This document shows, piece by piece, positions 32,073 through 41,496 of a stretch of DNA of 64,000 nt. A model generated the notes under the pieces. That model made no database searches and was not told the DNA's origin. It saw only the letters and a program-made list of their open reading frames with translations. Position numbers and translations under genes: made by a program. Source of the stretch: Acidimicrobiaceae bacterium. Lineage in GTDB: Bacteria; Actinomycetota; Acidimicrobiia; Acidimicrobiales; Poriferisodalaceae. Position 1 is the stretch's first letter. Each line of letters begins with the position of its first letter. The stretch lies in NCBI GenBank assembly GCA_002721305.1, contig PBKA01000019.1, positions 78,602-142,601 on the forward strand. The letters run 5' to 3'.

Positions 32073-33230
32073 TCAATCCCCTAGCAGACCGGCCATGTTC
32101 TCTGAATAAAACTTGTTCTGAACGTCGTCAGCCATCCCTTCGAGCGAAGCCTCGAAACGACCCAGCGGATTTCGTCCTCCCTCTATGTGGGGGTAATCGG
32201 ACGAAAACAGATACAGATCGGCGTTCGACTCTCGAATCATCGACCCAACATCTTCAAACGGATACGGAGTAAAGGCCATCTGCTGTGAGATCAATTCCGA
32301 CGGAGGAGTTTTCAATGCTTCTAGGTCAGGTTCCGACCGTTTCCAAATCTGCGCAATTAGATCCAAACGCCGAAGGAGCGACGGCACCCATCCTGCCCCG
32401 AGTTCGATCACACCTCCGCGCAGGTTGGGGTGTCGTTGTAAGACCCCATCCAAAACCAAAGCGCCAACAAAGGTTTCGGCGGCATGGTGAAGAGCGATCA
32501 TGTCTTTACCTCGAACATTTTCGCCACCGCCGATCCAATCTGTTGGGATCGGTCGACCCGTGTTCATCCAGTCGGGTTTGATTTGGAGCGGATTGCCGCC
32601 CACGTGAAGAAGAAACGGAACTCGCGCCTCGGCCAAACGAGCCCACACTGGATCAAGTGCATCGTGCCCGGGAGAACCACCCCCTGCAGGCCGGTGGGGG
32701 ACCCACACTGCTTCAAGGCCAGTCGATATCGCGAAGTCGAGTTCTTTCATGGTGGCACCGGGTTCGTCGAGCGGGAGCAAAGCGACCCCGATGAGTCGAG
32801 GATCATCTGAACAGAAATCAGCCATTGCGCGGTTGTGCGCTCGAGTAGTTCCATAGCGAAGATCGAGATCAGCTTTGGGGTCGAACGCTATGGGTGCGCT
32901 AAAGGTGGAAAAAATAAATTGTTGGTCGAAGCCGAGTAGATCCAGTGCTATCCGACGCTCATCCTTATTGAAGGCGCCGAGAGCGTAATACCCTTTGGGG
33001 CCAGCTATGAGACCGTCCCCGAGAGCAACCAATTCGGCGACTTTTTCCGGTGAATGAGCCCCCGATTTCGCTGCTTCCCGCCACGAATCGCTGCTCCGTC
33101 CACCGGCATCGAAGTCTATTTGCGGGATTCGATCACGAATTGTTGAATCAGCGTGGGCGGTGAGAAAGTCCGGTAGCTCCATGAGATGACTGTCGGCATC
33201 TAGATACGTTCGATCGTTGGCGTAACTCAT
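32073..33230 (-). CDS. Amidohydrolase-2 family hydrolase
   Basis: YLDADSHLMELPDFL, VPHRPAGGGSPGH, LHVGGNPL, FSSDYPHIEGGRNPLGRFE. Confidence 0.88.
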   Translation of the reverse strand: MSYANDRTYLDADSHLMELPDFLTAHADSTIRDRIPQIDFDAGGRSSDSWREAAKSGAHSPEKVAELVALGDGLIAGPKGYYALGAFNKDERRIALDLLGFDQQFIFSTFSAPIAFDPKADLDLRYGTTRAHNRAMADFCSDDPRLIGVALLPLDEPGATMKELDFAISTGLEAVWVPHRPAGGGSPGHDALDPVWARLAEARVPFLLHVGGNPLQIKPDWMNTGRPIPTDWIGGGENVRGKDMIALHHAAETFVGALVLDGVLQRHPNLRGGVIELGAGWVPSLLRRLDLIAQIWKRSEPDLEALKTPPSELISQQMAFTPYPFEDVGSMIRESNADLYLFSSDYPHIEGGRNPLGRFEASLEGMADDVQNKFYSENMAGLLGD

Positions 33231-33293
33231 ACCAAGACGCTAGTTCCCAAATACGAGCCGATGCTTCACAAGTGAGGGCGGTAGCCTCCCGAT

Positions 33294-33824
33294 ATGACCC
33301 CATCCGAAAATACCGGTGAGTCAACCCACGAGTCCGATGAGTCAGCTGCTAGCGACAGTTCTCTGTTGGCCAAAGTGTTGACGGTATCCGACGGGGTCGC
33401 AGAAGGTGTGCGAGAAGATCGAAGCGGCGAAGCGCTTGTAGCGACCCTGATTTCCCACAACTATGACGTAGTTGAACACAGTGTGGTCGCTGATGGTGTG
33501 GAAAGCGTCGCTGAAAGGCTCTCTGAGCTTACAAGTGGCTTTTCGGGGCTGGTTGTGACTACAGGCGGAACCGGATTTACAGAAAGAGACTTGACCCCTG
33601 AAGGGACCCGACGGGTGATCGAAAGAGAAGCTCCGGGGATAGCTGAAGCAATGCGGCTGACAAATCCTTTGGGTCGGTTGTCTCGAGGTGTTGCCGGGAT
33701 TGTCGGCGGGTCCATTGTGATCAACACTCCGGGCTCAACAGCGGGTTGTGTCGAATGCTTCGAAGCCGTGGCTGACGTGTTGCCCCATGCTTTGCGGTTA
33801 CTTCATGGCGAACGGTTGCATTAA
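33294..33824 (+). CDS. moaB: MogA/MoaB family molybdenum cofactor biosynthesis protein
   Basis: VLTVSDGVAEGVREDRSGEAL, VVTTGGTGFTERDLTPEGTRRVIEREAPGIAEAMR, INTPGSTAG. Confidence 0.9.
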   Translation: MTPSENTGESTHESDESAASDSSLLAKVLTVSDGVAEGVREDRSGEALVATLISHNYDVVEHSVVADGVESVAERLSELTSGFSGLVVTTGGTGFTERDLTPEGTRRVIEREAPGIAEAMRLTNPLGRLSRGVAGIVGGSIVINTPGSTAGCVECFEAVADVLPHALRLLHGERLH

Positions 33825-33826
33825 CA

Positions 33827-34831
33827 GTGAATGACACGGACACTCCTTCTGACGCACACCTGATGGGCAGGGCGATAGGTAATGCGGAAACTGTACGGGG
33901 CACAACGGCCCCAAATCCGTGGGTTGGTGCCCTCGTCTTGGGCTCCGATGGCAAAATTTATGACGGCGCTACCCAGCCTCCGGGAGGCTTACATGCGGAG
34001 CGGATCGCAATTGATCTAGCGGGAGCAGCGACCAGGGGGGCAACGCTGGTCACAACACTTGAACCGTGTTGTCATGAAGGAAGAACGTCCCCGTGCGTTG
34101 ATCACATTATTGAGGCGGGCTTAAGTCGCGTTGTCGTAGGCGTCGAGGACCCCGACCCACGAGTAGTAGGCAATGGACTGCAGGCGCTGCGCGATGCGGG
34201 ACTCGAAGTCGTCTTAGGAGTTGAGCGAGACGCGGTTGAGGAGCAACTGGAGCCGTACCTTCATCAACGAAAGACTGGAACACCTTGGGTGGTGCTCAAG
34301 ATCGCACTAACCCTCGATGGGAGAATCGCTGCTGCAGATGGATCGTCGGAATGGATCACCAGTGACGAGGCGCGAAGAGACGCTCACTCGCTCCGAGCAA
34401 GATGCGATGCTGTTCTGGTTGGAGCGGGGACCGTACGGGCCGACAACCCATCGCTCACGACCCGTTTAGTCTCTGGTTCTAATCCTCAGCGAATTGTCCT
34501 GGGAAAGGCTCCCGACGACGCAGCGGTGCACCCTTGTTGGGAAATCGAAGGTGACCTTGAAGGGGTTCTGAATGATCTCAGTGACCGAGGTGTCATCGAC
34601 CTATTGGTCGAGGGAGGATCCAGTGTCGCAGCGCAATTCCATAGGGAGGGTTTAGTCAACGAATACATCTTCTACCTCGCACCTGCGTTGACGGGTGGTA
34701 ATGATGGACGACCAGTGTTCGAAGGTGGGGGTTCTGCCACAATGGCGGAACTATGGCGCGGAAATCTTCGCGACGTCCGCAAAATAGGAACCGACGTCCG
34801 TGTCGAATTTCGACCTAGAGAAGGAGATTGA
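33827..34831 (+). CDS. ribD: Bifunctional diaminohydroxyphosphoribosylaminopyrimidine deaminase / uracil reductase
   Basis: TAPNPWVGALVL, LHAERIAID, VTTLEPCCHEGRTSPCVDHII, KIALTLDGRIAAADGSSEWITS. Confidence 0.96.
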   Translation: MNDTDTPSDAHLMGRAIGNAETVRGTTAPNPWVGALVLGSDGKIYDGATQPPGGLHAERIAIDLAGAATRGATLVTTLEPCCHEGRTSPCVDHIIEAGLSRVVVGVEDPDPRVVGNGLQALRDAGLEVVLGVERDAVEEQLEPYLHQRKTGTPWVVLKIALTLDGRIAAADGSSEWITSDEARRDAHSLRARCDAVLVGAGTVRADNPSLTTRLVSGSNPQRIVLGKAPDDAAVHPCWEIEGDLEGVLNDLSDRGVIDLLVEGGSSVAAQFHREGLVNEYIFYLAPALTGGNDGRPVFEGGGSATMAELWRGNLRDVRKIGTDVRVEFRPREGD

Positions 34832-35409
34832 TGTTTACGGGATTGATCGAAGAGCTCGGCTCTTTCGTAAGCAACGACGGTGACCGTTACCGTTTTGAAG
34901 CAGAAACAGTGATTCAGGAAACGGAAATCGATGATTCCATAGCGGTCAACGGCTGCTGCCTGACCGTCGTCGCCCTCGGAGAGGGATGGTGGGAAGCCGA
35001 CGTGGTGTCTGAGACACTCAACCGCACTTCCCTCGGTCTGCTGCAACCCGGTGATCGAGTGAATCTTGAACGTGCCGTCAGATACAGCGATCGACTGGGC
35101 GGACACATGGTCCAAGGACATGTTGACGGCATTGGAACCGTTCTTGAACCTGGACCGGATTTACGGATCCAGATTCCCGAGAATCTGCAGCGTTATCTGG
35201 TGGAAAAAGGCTCAATCACAGTCGATGGCGTGAGCTTGACGTGTTTCGACACGAAGGATCAAGCGTTTTCAGTCGCGTTAATTCCCCATACCCTCGAAGT
35301 GACCACCCTTGGATCCTATGTAAAGGGCGATAGCGTAAATATAGAAGTAGATGTAGTTGCGAAGTATGTCGAACGGCTCTTGACGCCCCACACGGGAAAA
35401 GACTCGTGA
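34831..35409 (+). CDS. ribE: Riboflavin synthase alpha chain
   Basis: MFTGLIEELGSF, IAVNGCCLTVV, LGGHMVQGHVDGIG, DGVSLTC; AAGGAG SD; coupled to ribD stop (TGATG). Confidence 0.95.
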   Translation: MFTGLIEELGSFVSNDGDRYRFEAETVIQETEIDDSIAVNGCCLTVVALGEGWWEADVVSETLNRTSLGLLQPGDRVNLERAVRYSDRLGGHMVQGHVDGIGTVLEPGPDLRIQIPENLQRYLVEKGSITVDGVSLTCFDTKDQAFSVALIPHTLEVTTLGSYVKGDSVNIEVDVVAKYVERLLTPHTGKDS

Positions 35410-35433
35410 CCGGTGTCACCGAGGTTGATAGAG

Positions 35434-36699
35434 ATGCCTAAAACAAAATCTAGGAATCAAACATCAGGAGACCCCAACTCCCCGCTGGCTGCTGTTGAAG
35501 ACGCCATCGAAGCTATTGGTCGAGGCGAAATCGTTGTCGTGGTCGATGATGAAGATCGCGAGAATGAAGGCGACCTCATCATGGCCGCGGAGCACGCGAC
35601 ACCAGAAAGCATTGCGTTCTTCGTTCGCTACACATCTGGCGTTTTGTGTGCGCCGATGACCGGCGAGCGCCTAGACGACCTAGCACTACCCCTCATGGTG
35701 ACGGTCAACACCGAACCCATGCGTACCGCGTACACCATAACCGTTGACGCGGCAGAAGGAACCACTACGGGTATATCAGCTAGTGATCGCTCCAAAACAC
35801 TCAACCTGTTGGCCTTTGCAAATAGCGAGCCACATGATTTCGTTCGACCGGGTCACGTGCTCCCTCTTCGATATCGGCCAGGTGGGGTACTCAAACGAGC
35901 TGGTCACACAGAAGCAGCGGTCGATCTAGCGCGTTTAGCTGGATGTGAACCAGTGGGGGTTTTGGCCGAAGTCGTAAATGAAGACGGCTCCATGTCTCGT
36001 TTACCAGAGCTCACAACGTTCTGCGAAGAGCACGACTTATTGCTCATCTCGATAGCGGATCTGATTCGCTACAGAAGAGCAAACGAACGCTTAGTTGACC
36101 CCGTATCCCAAGCACGGATCCCGACAATATATGGGGACTTCACGGCACACGTGTTCCGGGATTTCGATGAAACCGAGCACCTAGCGCTTGTGTTTGGCCA
36201 AATCATGGGTTCAGAACCCGTGTTGGTGCGAGTCCACAGTGAATGCTTGACGGGAGACGTTCTGGCATCGATGCGCTGTGATTGTGGCACTCAATTACAT
36301 ACAGCCTTGGAAGCGATCTCAGAGGAGGGTGCAGGTGTTCTGGTCTACTTGCGTGGCCACGAGGGTCGCGGTATAGGCATAGGCCACAAAATGGCCGCCT
36401 ACCACCTGCAAGATGAAGGCCGCGACACCGTGGACGCGAATCTTGAACTGGGCCTGCCGGTCGACAGTCGCGAATATGGCATTGGGGCACAAATCCTTGT
36501 TGAGCTCGGAGTCACCAAAATGCGTCTCATGACCAACAACCCCGCCAAGATCGGTGGACTTGAGGGCTACGGGCTTGAAATCGTTGAAAGAGTTTCTACG
36601 CCCACTGGTGCCAATCCGGAAAATTTGGCATACCTCCGAACCAAAAATGTGCGGCTCGGTCACATGATTGAAGGCCTTGACGACTTAGCGGTGGACTGA
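35434..36699 (+). CDS. ribBA: Bifunctional 3,4-dihydroxy-2-butanone-4-phosphate synthase / GTP cyclohydrolase II
   Basis: VDDEDRENEGDLIMAAEHATPE, GISASDRSKTL, VRVHSECLTGDVLASMRCDCGTQL, RGHEGRGIG. Confidence 0.97.
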   Translation: MPKTKSRNQTSGDPNSPLAAVEDAIEAIGRGEIVVVVDDEDRENEGDLIMAAEHATPESIAFFVRYTSGVLCAPMTGERLDDLALPLMVTVNTEPMRTAYTITVDAAEGTTTGISASDRSKTLNLLAFANSEPHDFVRPGHVLPLRYRPGGVLKRAGHTEAAVDLARLAGCEPVGVLAEVVNEDGSMSRLPELTTFCEEHDLLLISIADLIRYRRANERLVDPVSQARIPTIYGDFTAHVFRDFDETEHLALVFGQIMGSEPVLVRVHSECLTGDVLASMRCDCGTQLHTALEAISEEGAGVLVYLRGHEGRGIGIGHKMAAYHLQDEGRDTVDANLELGLPVDSREYGIGAQILVELGVTKMRLMTNNPAKIGGLEGYGLEIVERVSTPTGANPENLAYLRTKNVRLGHMIEGLDDLAVD

Positions 36700-36796
36700 A
36701 CTTTCTGAAGTAACTGCCCATTCAAATCGGGAGCGGTCTGCGTGAATCGAGAAATTAACTACTGCTTCAGCTAATCCGACCGGTACCGTCAACACC

Positions 36797-37672
36797 ATGC
36801 TGAAACTTGTGTTACCGAAGGGTTCCCTTGAAAAGGCGACGCTCCAGTTGTTCGAAGAGGCTGACCTCACTGTTCGTCGAAGCAGTGATGTTGATTATCG
36901 AGCGACGATAGACGACCCAAGAATCGCCGATGTACGCATTCTTCGGCCGCAAGAAATCCCCATGTACGTCGCGGATGGTTTATTTGACGTGGGCATAGCG
37001 GGCCGAGACTGGATCGAAGAAACCAGTAGTGACGTTGTCCCGCTAGGGGAACTCAAGTATTCCAAAGTGACAGCGGAGCCCGTCAAGATCGTGGTGGCGG
37101 TCCCCGCAGACAGTGAATACGAAAGTATTGCGGACCTACCCCAAGGTGTCCGAGTTTCAAGCGAATATCCAGAACTAACCAACCGCCATTTTGCTGCGGC
37201 GGGCATTGAAGCTGAAGTGATGCTCAGCTATGGAGCGACTGAGGCGAAGGCACCTGAGATCGTCGATGCTGTTGTCGACCTAACTGAGACCGGAAGCGCC
37301 TTGCGGGCGGCGGGACTCAAGATCATTGATGAAATCCTGACCAGCTACACCGAAATATTTGCGAACAACCAGACGTATGAGGATCCCGAGAAACGCAAAG
37401 CGATGGAGCAGATCAAAACCTTGCTAGATGGAGTGCTAGATGCCAGAGGTCGTGTCCTGATGAAGTTGAACGTAGGCGCCTCAGAACTCGATCAGGTGAT
37501 ACGTATGCTTCCGTCGATGAAGGCGCCGACCGTAAACGAATTGTGGGGTGGTGGTGGTTTCGCTGTCGAAACGGTTGTCAACAAAATCGACATTAATGTT
37601 TTAATTCCACAACTGCTCGACCTCGGCGCCACCGATGTGATCGAACTTCCTATTTCCAAGATCGTTCCGTAA
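36797..37672 (+). CDS. hisG: ATP phosphoribosyltransferase, long form
   Basis: LVLPKGSLEKATLQLFEEADL, GLFDVGIAGRDWIEE, C-terminal regulatory domain ...GLGATDVIELPISKIVP-type end. Confidence 0.95.
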   Translation: MLKLVLPKGSLEKATLQLFEEADLTVRRSSDVDYRATIDDPRIADVRILRPQEIPMYVADGLFDVGIAGRDWIEETSSDVVPLGELKYSKVTAEPVKIVVAVPADSEYESIADLPQGVRVSSEYPELTNRHFAAAGIEAEVMLSYGATEAKAPEIVDAVVDLTETGSALRAAGLKIIDEILTSYTEIFANNQTYEDPEKRKAMEQIKTLLDGVLDARGRVLMKLNVGASELDQVIRMLPSMKAPTVNELWGGGGFAVETVVNKIDINVLIPQLLDLGATDVIELPISKIVP

Positions 37673-37684
37673 AGCAGGACTCAG

Positions 37685-38092
37685 CTAGTTCTCATCTTCG
37701 GCTGTTTGGTTCTGTACCTCCACGAACGCAAGCCTGATTTGATGAAGAGCAGCGGACAATGTTTGGTGCTCTGGGAGCTGATCACCCAGTTGCTCAACCA
37801 AGATTCCCATAGCGTCGATAGGTAATCGGGCCTCATCCAGATTTGGAGGATCGACGCGGAGGTGAAGAGCCGCCAATTCGAACAGTCCGATGATGTGATT
37901 CGCGATGATCTGTGCAGCAGGCACAGAAAGTAACTGTTCTTGGGCTTCCCGAAGCTGTTGCTCCATAGCGGCAGCCGTCTCCGGATCGATTTCGGCGTCT
38001 CCTGGTCCTGAAACTGGGGGATTGCCAACATTGTTTGGGTCGTCGTTATTAGGAACTTCGTGCTCTCCCGAAGGAGTCCAAAAGCTACTCAC
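37685..38092 (-). CDS. DUF1844-like protein
   Basis: Acidic protein with AAQIIANHIIGLFELAALHL and AMGILVEQLGDQLP; located divergently beside infC. Confidence 0.6.
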   Translation of the reverse strand: MSSFWTPSGEHEVPNNDDPNNVGNPPVSGPGDAEIDPETAAAMEQQLREAQEQLLSVPAAQIIANHIIGLFELAALHLRVDPPNLDEARLPIDAMGILVEQLGDQLPEHQTLSAALHQIRLAFVEVQNQTAEDEN

Positions 38093-38283
38093 GGGTCCTC
38101 TTTCAAACTGGTGCAGCCCCCAAAGATGGGTCTGCTTGTTCGGAATGTGTGTTTACCCTGCTACCCTACGCCGTCAACAATAGATACAAGCGGGGTTTCG
38201 CCCCCACCGTTCCGCCGAGAGGCGCGATTCGGTCCCTGTCGGTTTGGCAAACGGTTTGACTGTTGTCGACACCGATATGCGAG

Positions 38284-38308
38284 GCGGACACCAAATGTGT
38301 CCGCTTTT
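38284..38308 (+). terminator. Intrinsic-terminator-like hairpin in the infC leader (candidate attenuator)
   Basis: GCGGACAC-CAAAT-GTGTCCGC (8-bp perfect stem) followed by TTTT, 65 nt upstream of the earliest plausible infC start. Confidence 0.6.
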
Positions 38309-38372
38309 CGTCGTTTGGCGAGAGGTGCCATCAACGGACTTGGAGAATGTCCTTGGTTAAGCGAGTAAGGCC

Positions 38373-38939
38373 ATAGCACGCCCAGACGAAGGCGACGCTC
38401 GGATCAATGAAGAGATTCGGGTGCGGGAGGTCCGACTAGTTGCCCCTGACGGCGAACAAATCGGTATCAAACCCTTGCCAGAAGCACTGAATATTGCACA
38501 AGAACTAGATCTTGACCTAGTGGAGGTTGCCCCAGACGCTAACCCTCCGGTATGTCGGATCATGGACTACGGCAAATTCAAGTACGAGTCGTCCCAAAGG
38601 GCTAAGGAGTCAAGGAAGAAAGCGAGCTCCATTTCCCTAAAGGAAATGAAGTACCGACCGAAGATTGGACAAGGAGACTTTGACACCAAGACGACCAAGG
38701 TAGAGAAGTTTCTCTCAAATGGTCACAAGGTCAAAATCACGATCATGTTCCGAGGAAGAGAAGTCTTCCACCCTGAGTTAGGTAGAGAAATCCTTGAACG
38801 AGTTGCAAAGACTGTGGAGACAGTCGGGAAAGTTGACCAATTTCCCAAACTAGATGGCCGTAACATGACCATGGTTCTGAGCCCCGATAAGACAGCGAAA
38901 CAGCGACGAAAGAAAACCGAAGAAGAGCCCAACTCCTAG
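38373..38939 (+). CDS. infC: Translation initiation factor IF-3, probable non-canonical start (AUA 38373, AUC 38403 or AUU 38415)
   Basis: DARINEEIRVREVRLVAPDGEQIGI...EVAPDANPPVCRIMDYGKFKYE...TIMFRGREVFHPELGREIL. Conserved INEEIR precedes the first canonical start (GTG 38421). Confidence 0.9.
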   Translation: MARPDEGDARINEEIRVREVRLVAPDGEQIGIKPLPEALNIAQELDLDLVEVAPDANPPVCRIMDYGKFKYESSQRAKESRKKASSISLKEMKYRPKIGQGDFDTKTTKVEKFLSNGHKVKITIMFRGREVFHPELGREILERVAKTVETVGKVDQFPKLDGRNMTMVLSPDKTAKQRRKKTEEEPNS

Positions 38940-39003
38940 GGAGCAGGCCACGGCCCCGGCATCTGATAATCAAACCCCTCGAATCCTTCGATAAGGAAAT
39001 GTT

Positions 39004-39198
39004 ATGCCCAAAATGAAGACACACAGTGGAGCCAAAAAGAGATTCAAAACAAGCGGTTCAGGCAAACTTGTCAGGCGCAAGCAGGGCAGAAACCATATCC
39101 TCGAGAAAAAGTCTGCAAAGAGGAAGCGCCGCTTGGCACTAGAAGGCGAAATCAGCAAAGCCGACTTGCCGCGCATCAACAAGATGTTGGGCAAGTAG
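39004..39198 (+). CDS. rpmI: 50S ribosomal protein L35
   Basis: [44 protein letters not shown]. Confidence 0.98.
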   Translation: MPKMKTHSGAKKRFKTSGSGKLVRRKQGRNHILEKKSAKRKRRLALEGEISKADLPRINKMLGK

Positions 39199-39222
39199 AA
39201 ACATTCTTAGAGGAGACTTCAA

Positions 39223-39585
39223 GTGGCACGTGTAAAGCGTTCGGTCGCAGGCAGAAAGAGCCGCAAAGCAACCCTTCAGAAAGCCAAGGGTTACTACGGC
39301 AACAAGAGTCGTTCCTATAGAGCGGCCAACGAACAAGTGATGCACAGCGGTAACTATGCGTTTAGGGACCGTCGAGCTCGCAAAGGCGAATTCCGTAGGC
39401 TCTGGATTCAGCGAATTAACGCTGCGGCCCGACAAAACGGAACCAGCTACAGCAAACTGGTTAACGGGCTGAACGCGGCGGGGGTTCAGGTTGATCGAAA
39501 GATCTTGTCCGACATGGCTGTCAACGACCCTGAGGCTTTCAGCAAGCTCGTAGAAAAAGCTGAATCAGCCCGACAAGCAAGCTGA
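39223..39585 (+). CDS. rplT: 50S ribosomal protein L20
   Basis: [69 protein letters not shown]. Confidence 0.98.
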   Translation: MARVKRSVAGRKSRKATLQKAKGYYGNKSRSYRAANEQVMHSGNYAFRDRRARKGEFRRLWIQRINAAARQNGTSYSKLVNGLNAAGVQVDRKILSDMAVNDPEAFSKLVEKAESARQAS

Positions 39586-40349
39586 CTCTTTCCCCGCATT
39601 CGCCAAAACTCAAGCGTCTTAGACGCCTGGTTAACGATCGTCGCTTCCGCGACAGTGAGCGTCTAGCGGTCGTAGAAGGACCGCGTGCCATACGAACTGC
39701 GTTCCAAATCGGCGCCGAGATTCAAGAGATTTTCTATGGCCCAGACCAACTCCCAGTTCTTCAGTCGTTCGAAGATTTTGACGGGCCGGCCCATGAGGTA
39801 GAAAAAGAGACGCTTGATCGAGTGGCTGATAGTGGAACCCCACAAGGGCTACTTGCTGTAGCTGCAATCAACGAGGCCGAAATCAAATCGATAGCAGAAC
39901 TTCGCCGAGTCGTTGTAGTCGACTCGGTGCAAGACCCAGGTAACTTGGGGGCAATCGTTCGCACGGCGGTGGCTGCAGAGTTCGACGCGATCGTTGTTTC
40001 GAAAGGAACGACAGACTTGTGGAGTCCGAAAGCGATACGGGCAAGCGCAGGTACTCTCTTTGCTCTGCAGTCCTCCCGAAATCTCGACCTTTCCTTCGGT
40101 CTAGACGCCCTGCTTGCTGCCGGCCATTTCGTAGTCGCGACTGACGCAAAAGGCGGCACGGATCTTGACTCACTTCGACTATCGGAGCGCATGACTCTAA
40201 TCCTGGGAAGCGAAGCCAGCGGGCTATCTGAATCAGTGGTGAGTCGTGCCCATGCCTTCGTCACCGTCCCCATGGGTTCATTCGTGGAATCCCTCAACGT
40301 CGCGGTTGCAGGCGGACTACTGATGTATCGAATGCAGTCCCGAAGGTAA
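39582..40349 (+). CDS. SpoU/TrmH family RNA 2'-O-methyltransferase, probable CTG start overlapping the rplT stop
   Basis: [53 protein letters not shown] (substrate-binding domain), [47 protein letters not shown]. The ORF track begins only at GTG 39822. Confidence 0.88.
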   Translation: MTLSPHSPKLKRLRRLVNDRRFRDSERLAVVEGPRAIRTAFQIGAEIQEIFYGPDQLPVLQSFEDFDGPAHEVEKETLDRVADSGTPQGLLAVAAINEAEIKSIAELRRVVVVDSVQDPGNLGAIVRTAVAAEFDAIVVSKGTTDLWSPKAIRASAGTLFALQSSRNLDLSFGLDALLAAGHFVVATDAKGGTDLDSLRLSERMTLILGSEASGLSESVVSRAHAFVTVPMGSFVESLNVAVAGGLLMYRMQSRR

Positions 40350-40413
40350 GCCGTGTCGACTCATTCCGTTATTGACTTCTAGTAATCGCTCTCCTGGCCG
40401 TATCCTTCACAGT

Positions 40414-41484
40414 GTGAGTGTCTACGACCAAATTGCTGAAGCACAGGCTTCAGCGATAGGCGAAATCGAAAATACAGGCGATCTCGACAGCCTGAAAGCA
40501 ATAGAACCGGTGCTTTTTGGAAAGAAGTCGGCACTCAGCGGCCTCAAACGCTTAATGGGTGACGTCGACGTAGAAGAACGAGCGGATGTCGGGCAAGCTT
40601 TAAACGAAGCTCAACAGACAGTCCGAGAAGCCCATGCGGCGGCGAAAGAGAAGTTCGAGTTATCGAGTCGTAAGGCACAGTTAGAAAGTGAACGGCTGGA
40701 TCTCACAGAATCGCTGCAAACAAATAGCCGCGGCCACCTTCATCTGGTTACTCAAACCATGGAACGCCTCGAGGACGTTTTCGTCGGCATGGGCTTCACC
40801 GTCTCGGAAGGACCGCAAGCAGAGACGGACTGGTACAACTTCGAAGCTTTGAATCTTCCAGCAGCGCACCCAGCGAGGTCCATGTTCGACACCCTTTACC
40901 TGGATTTGGGTGAACGCACAGAAATTGGTGATGGTGAAGGGGGAGAAGCGACGAACATCTTGCTCCGCACTCACACTTCACCAGTACAAGTGCGGGTTAT
41001 GGAGTCGATAGCGCCGCCTATTTACACTGTTTGTCCCGGACGTGTGTTTCGACGAGACACGGCCGATGCAAGCCATATGCCGGTTTTTCATCAAATTGAA
41101 GGACTCGTTGTAGATCGTGGCATCAGCCTCTCCGATTTAGCGGGAACTTTGAACGAGTTCACAGCCGCTTACTTTGGCGGGGCAATCAGCAGCCGGCTGC
41201 GACCCTCTTACTTCCCCTTCACCGAACCAAGTGCCGAGTTCGACATCACTTGCGTGATATGTGAAGGTGATGGATGTCAAACATGTCAACGAACAGGCTG
41301 GATTGAGCTTGGCGGCTGCGGAATGGTGCATCCGAATGTCCTAGCCAACTGTGGAGTAGACAGCGAAGAATGGACTGGTTTCGCCTTCGGTTTCGGAATA
41401 GACCGATTGGCGCTGATGCGTTATGGGATCAAAGACCTAAGAGATATGTACACCAACGATGTCAGATTCCTTGGGCAGTTTTAG
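40414..41484 (+). CDS. pheS: Phenylalanyl-tRNA synthetase alpha subunit
   Basis: LLRTHTSPVQVRVM, GRVFRRDTADASHMPVFHQIEGLVVD, GGCGMVHPNVLANCGVD, GFGIDRLALMRYGIKDLR. Listed ORF starts at 40372; GTG 40414 preferred. Confidence 0.98.
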   Translation: MSVYDQIAEAQASAIGEIENTGDLDSLKAIEPVLFGKKSALSGLKRLMGDVDVEERADVGQALNEAQQTVREAHAAAKEKFELSSRKAQLESERLDLTESLQTNSRGHLHLVTQTMERLEDVFVGMGFTVSEGPQAETDWYNFEALNLPAAHPARSMFDTLYLDLGERTEIGDGEGGEATNILLRTHTSPVQVRVMESIAPPIYTVCPGRVFRRDTADASHMPVFHQIEGLVVDRGISLSDLAGTLNEFTAAYFGGAISSRLRPSYFPFTEPSAEFDITCVICEGDGCQTCQRTGWIELGGCGMVHPNVLANCGVDSEEWTGFAFGFGIDRLALMRYGIKDLRDMYTNDVRFLGQF

Positions 41485-41496
41485 GCAGGCATTGAA

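Noticed and set aside
38060-38368. 102-aa plus-strand ORF across the infC leader
   Set aside because: Overlaps the DUF1844-like gene start and the hairpin leader; no family signal; more likely leader RNA than protein.
39761-40297. 178-aa minus-strand ORF
   Set aside because: Antisense shadow of the SpoU methyltransferase.
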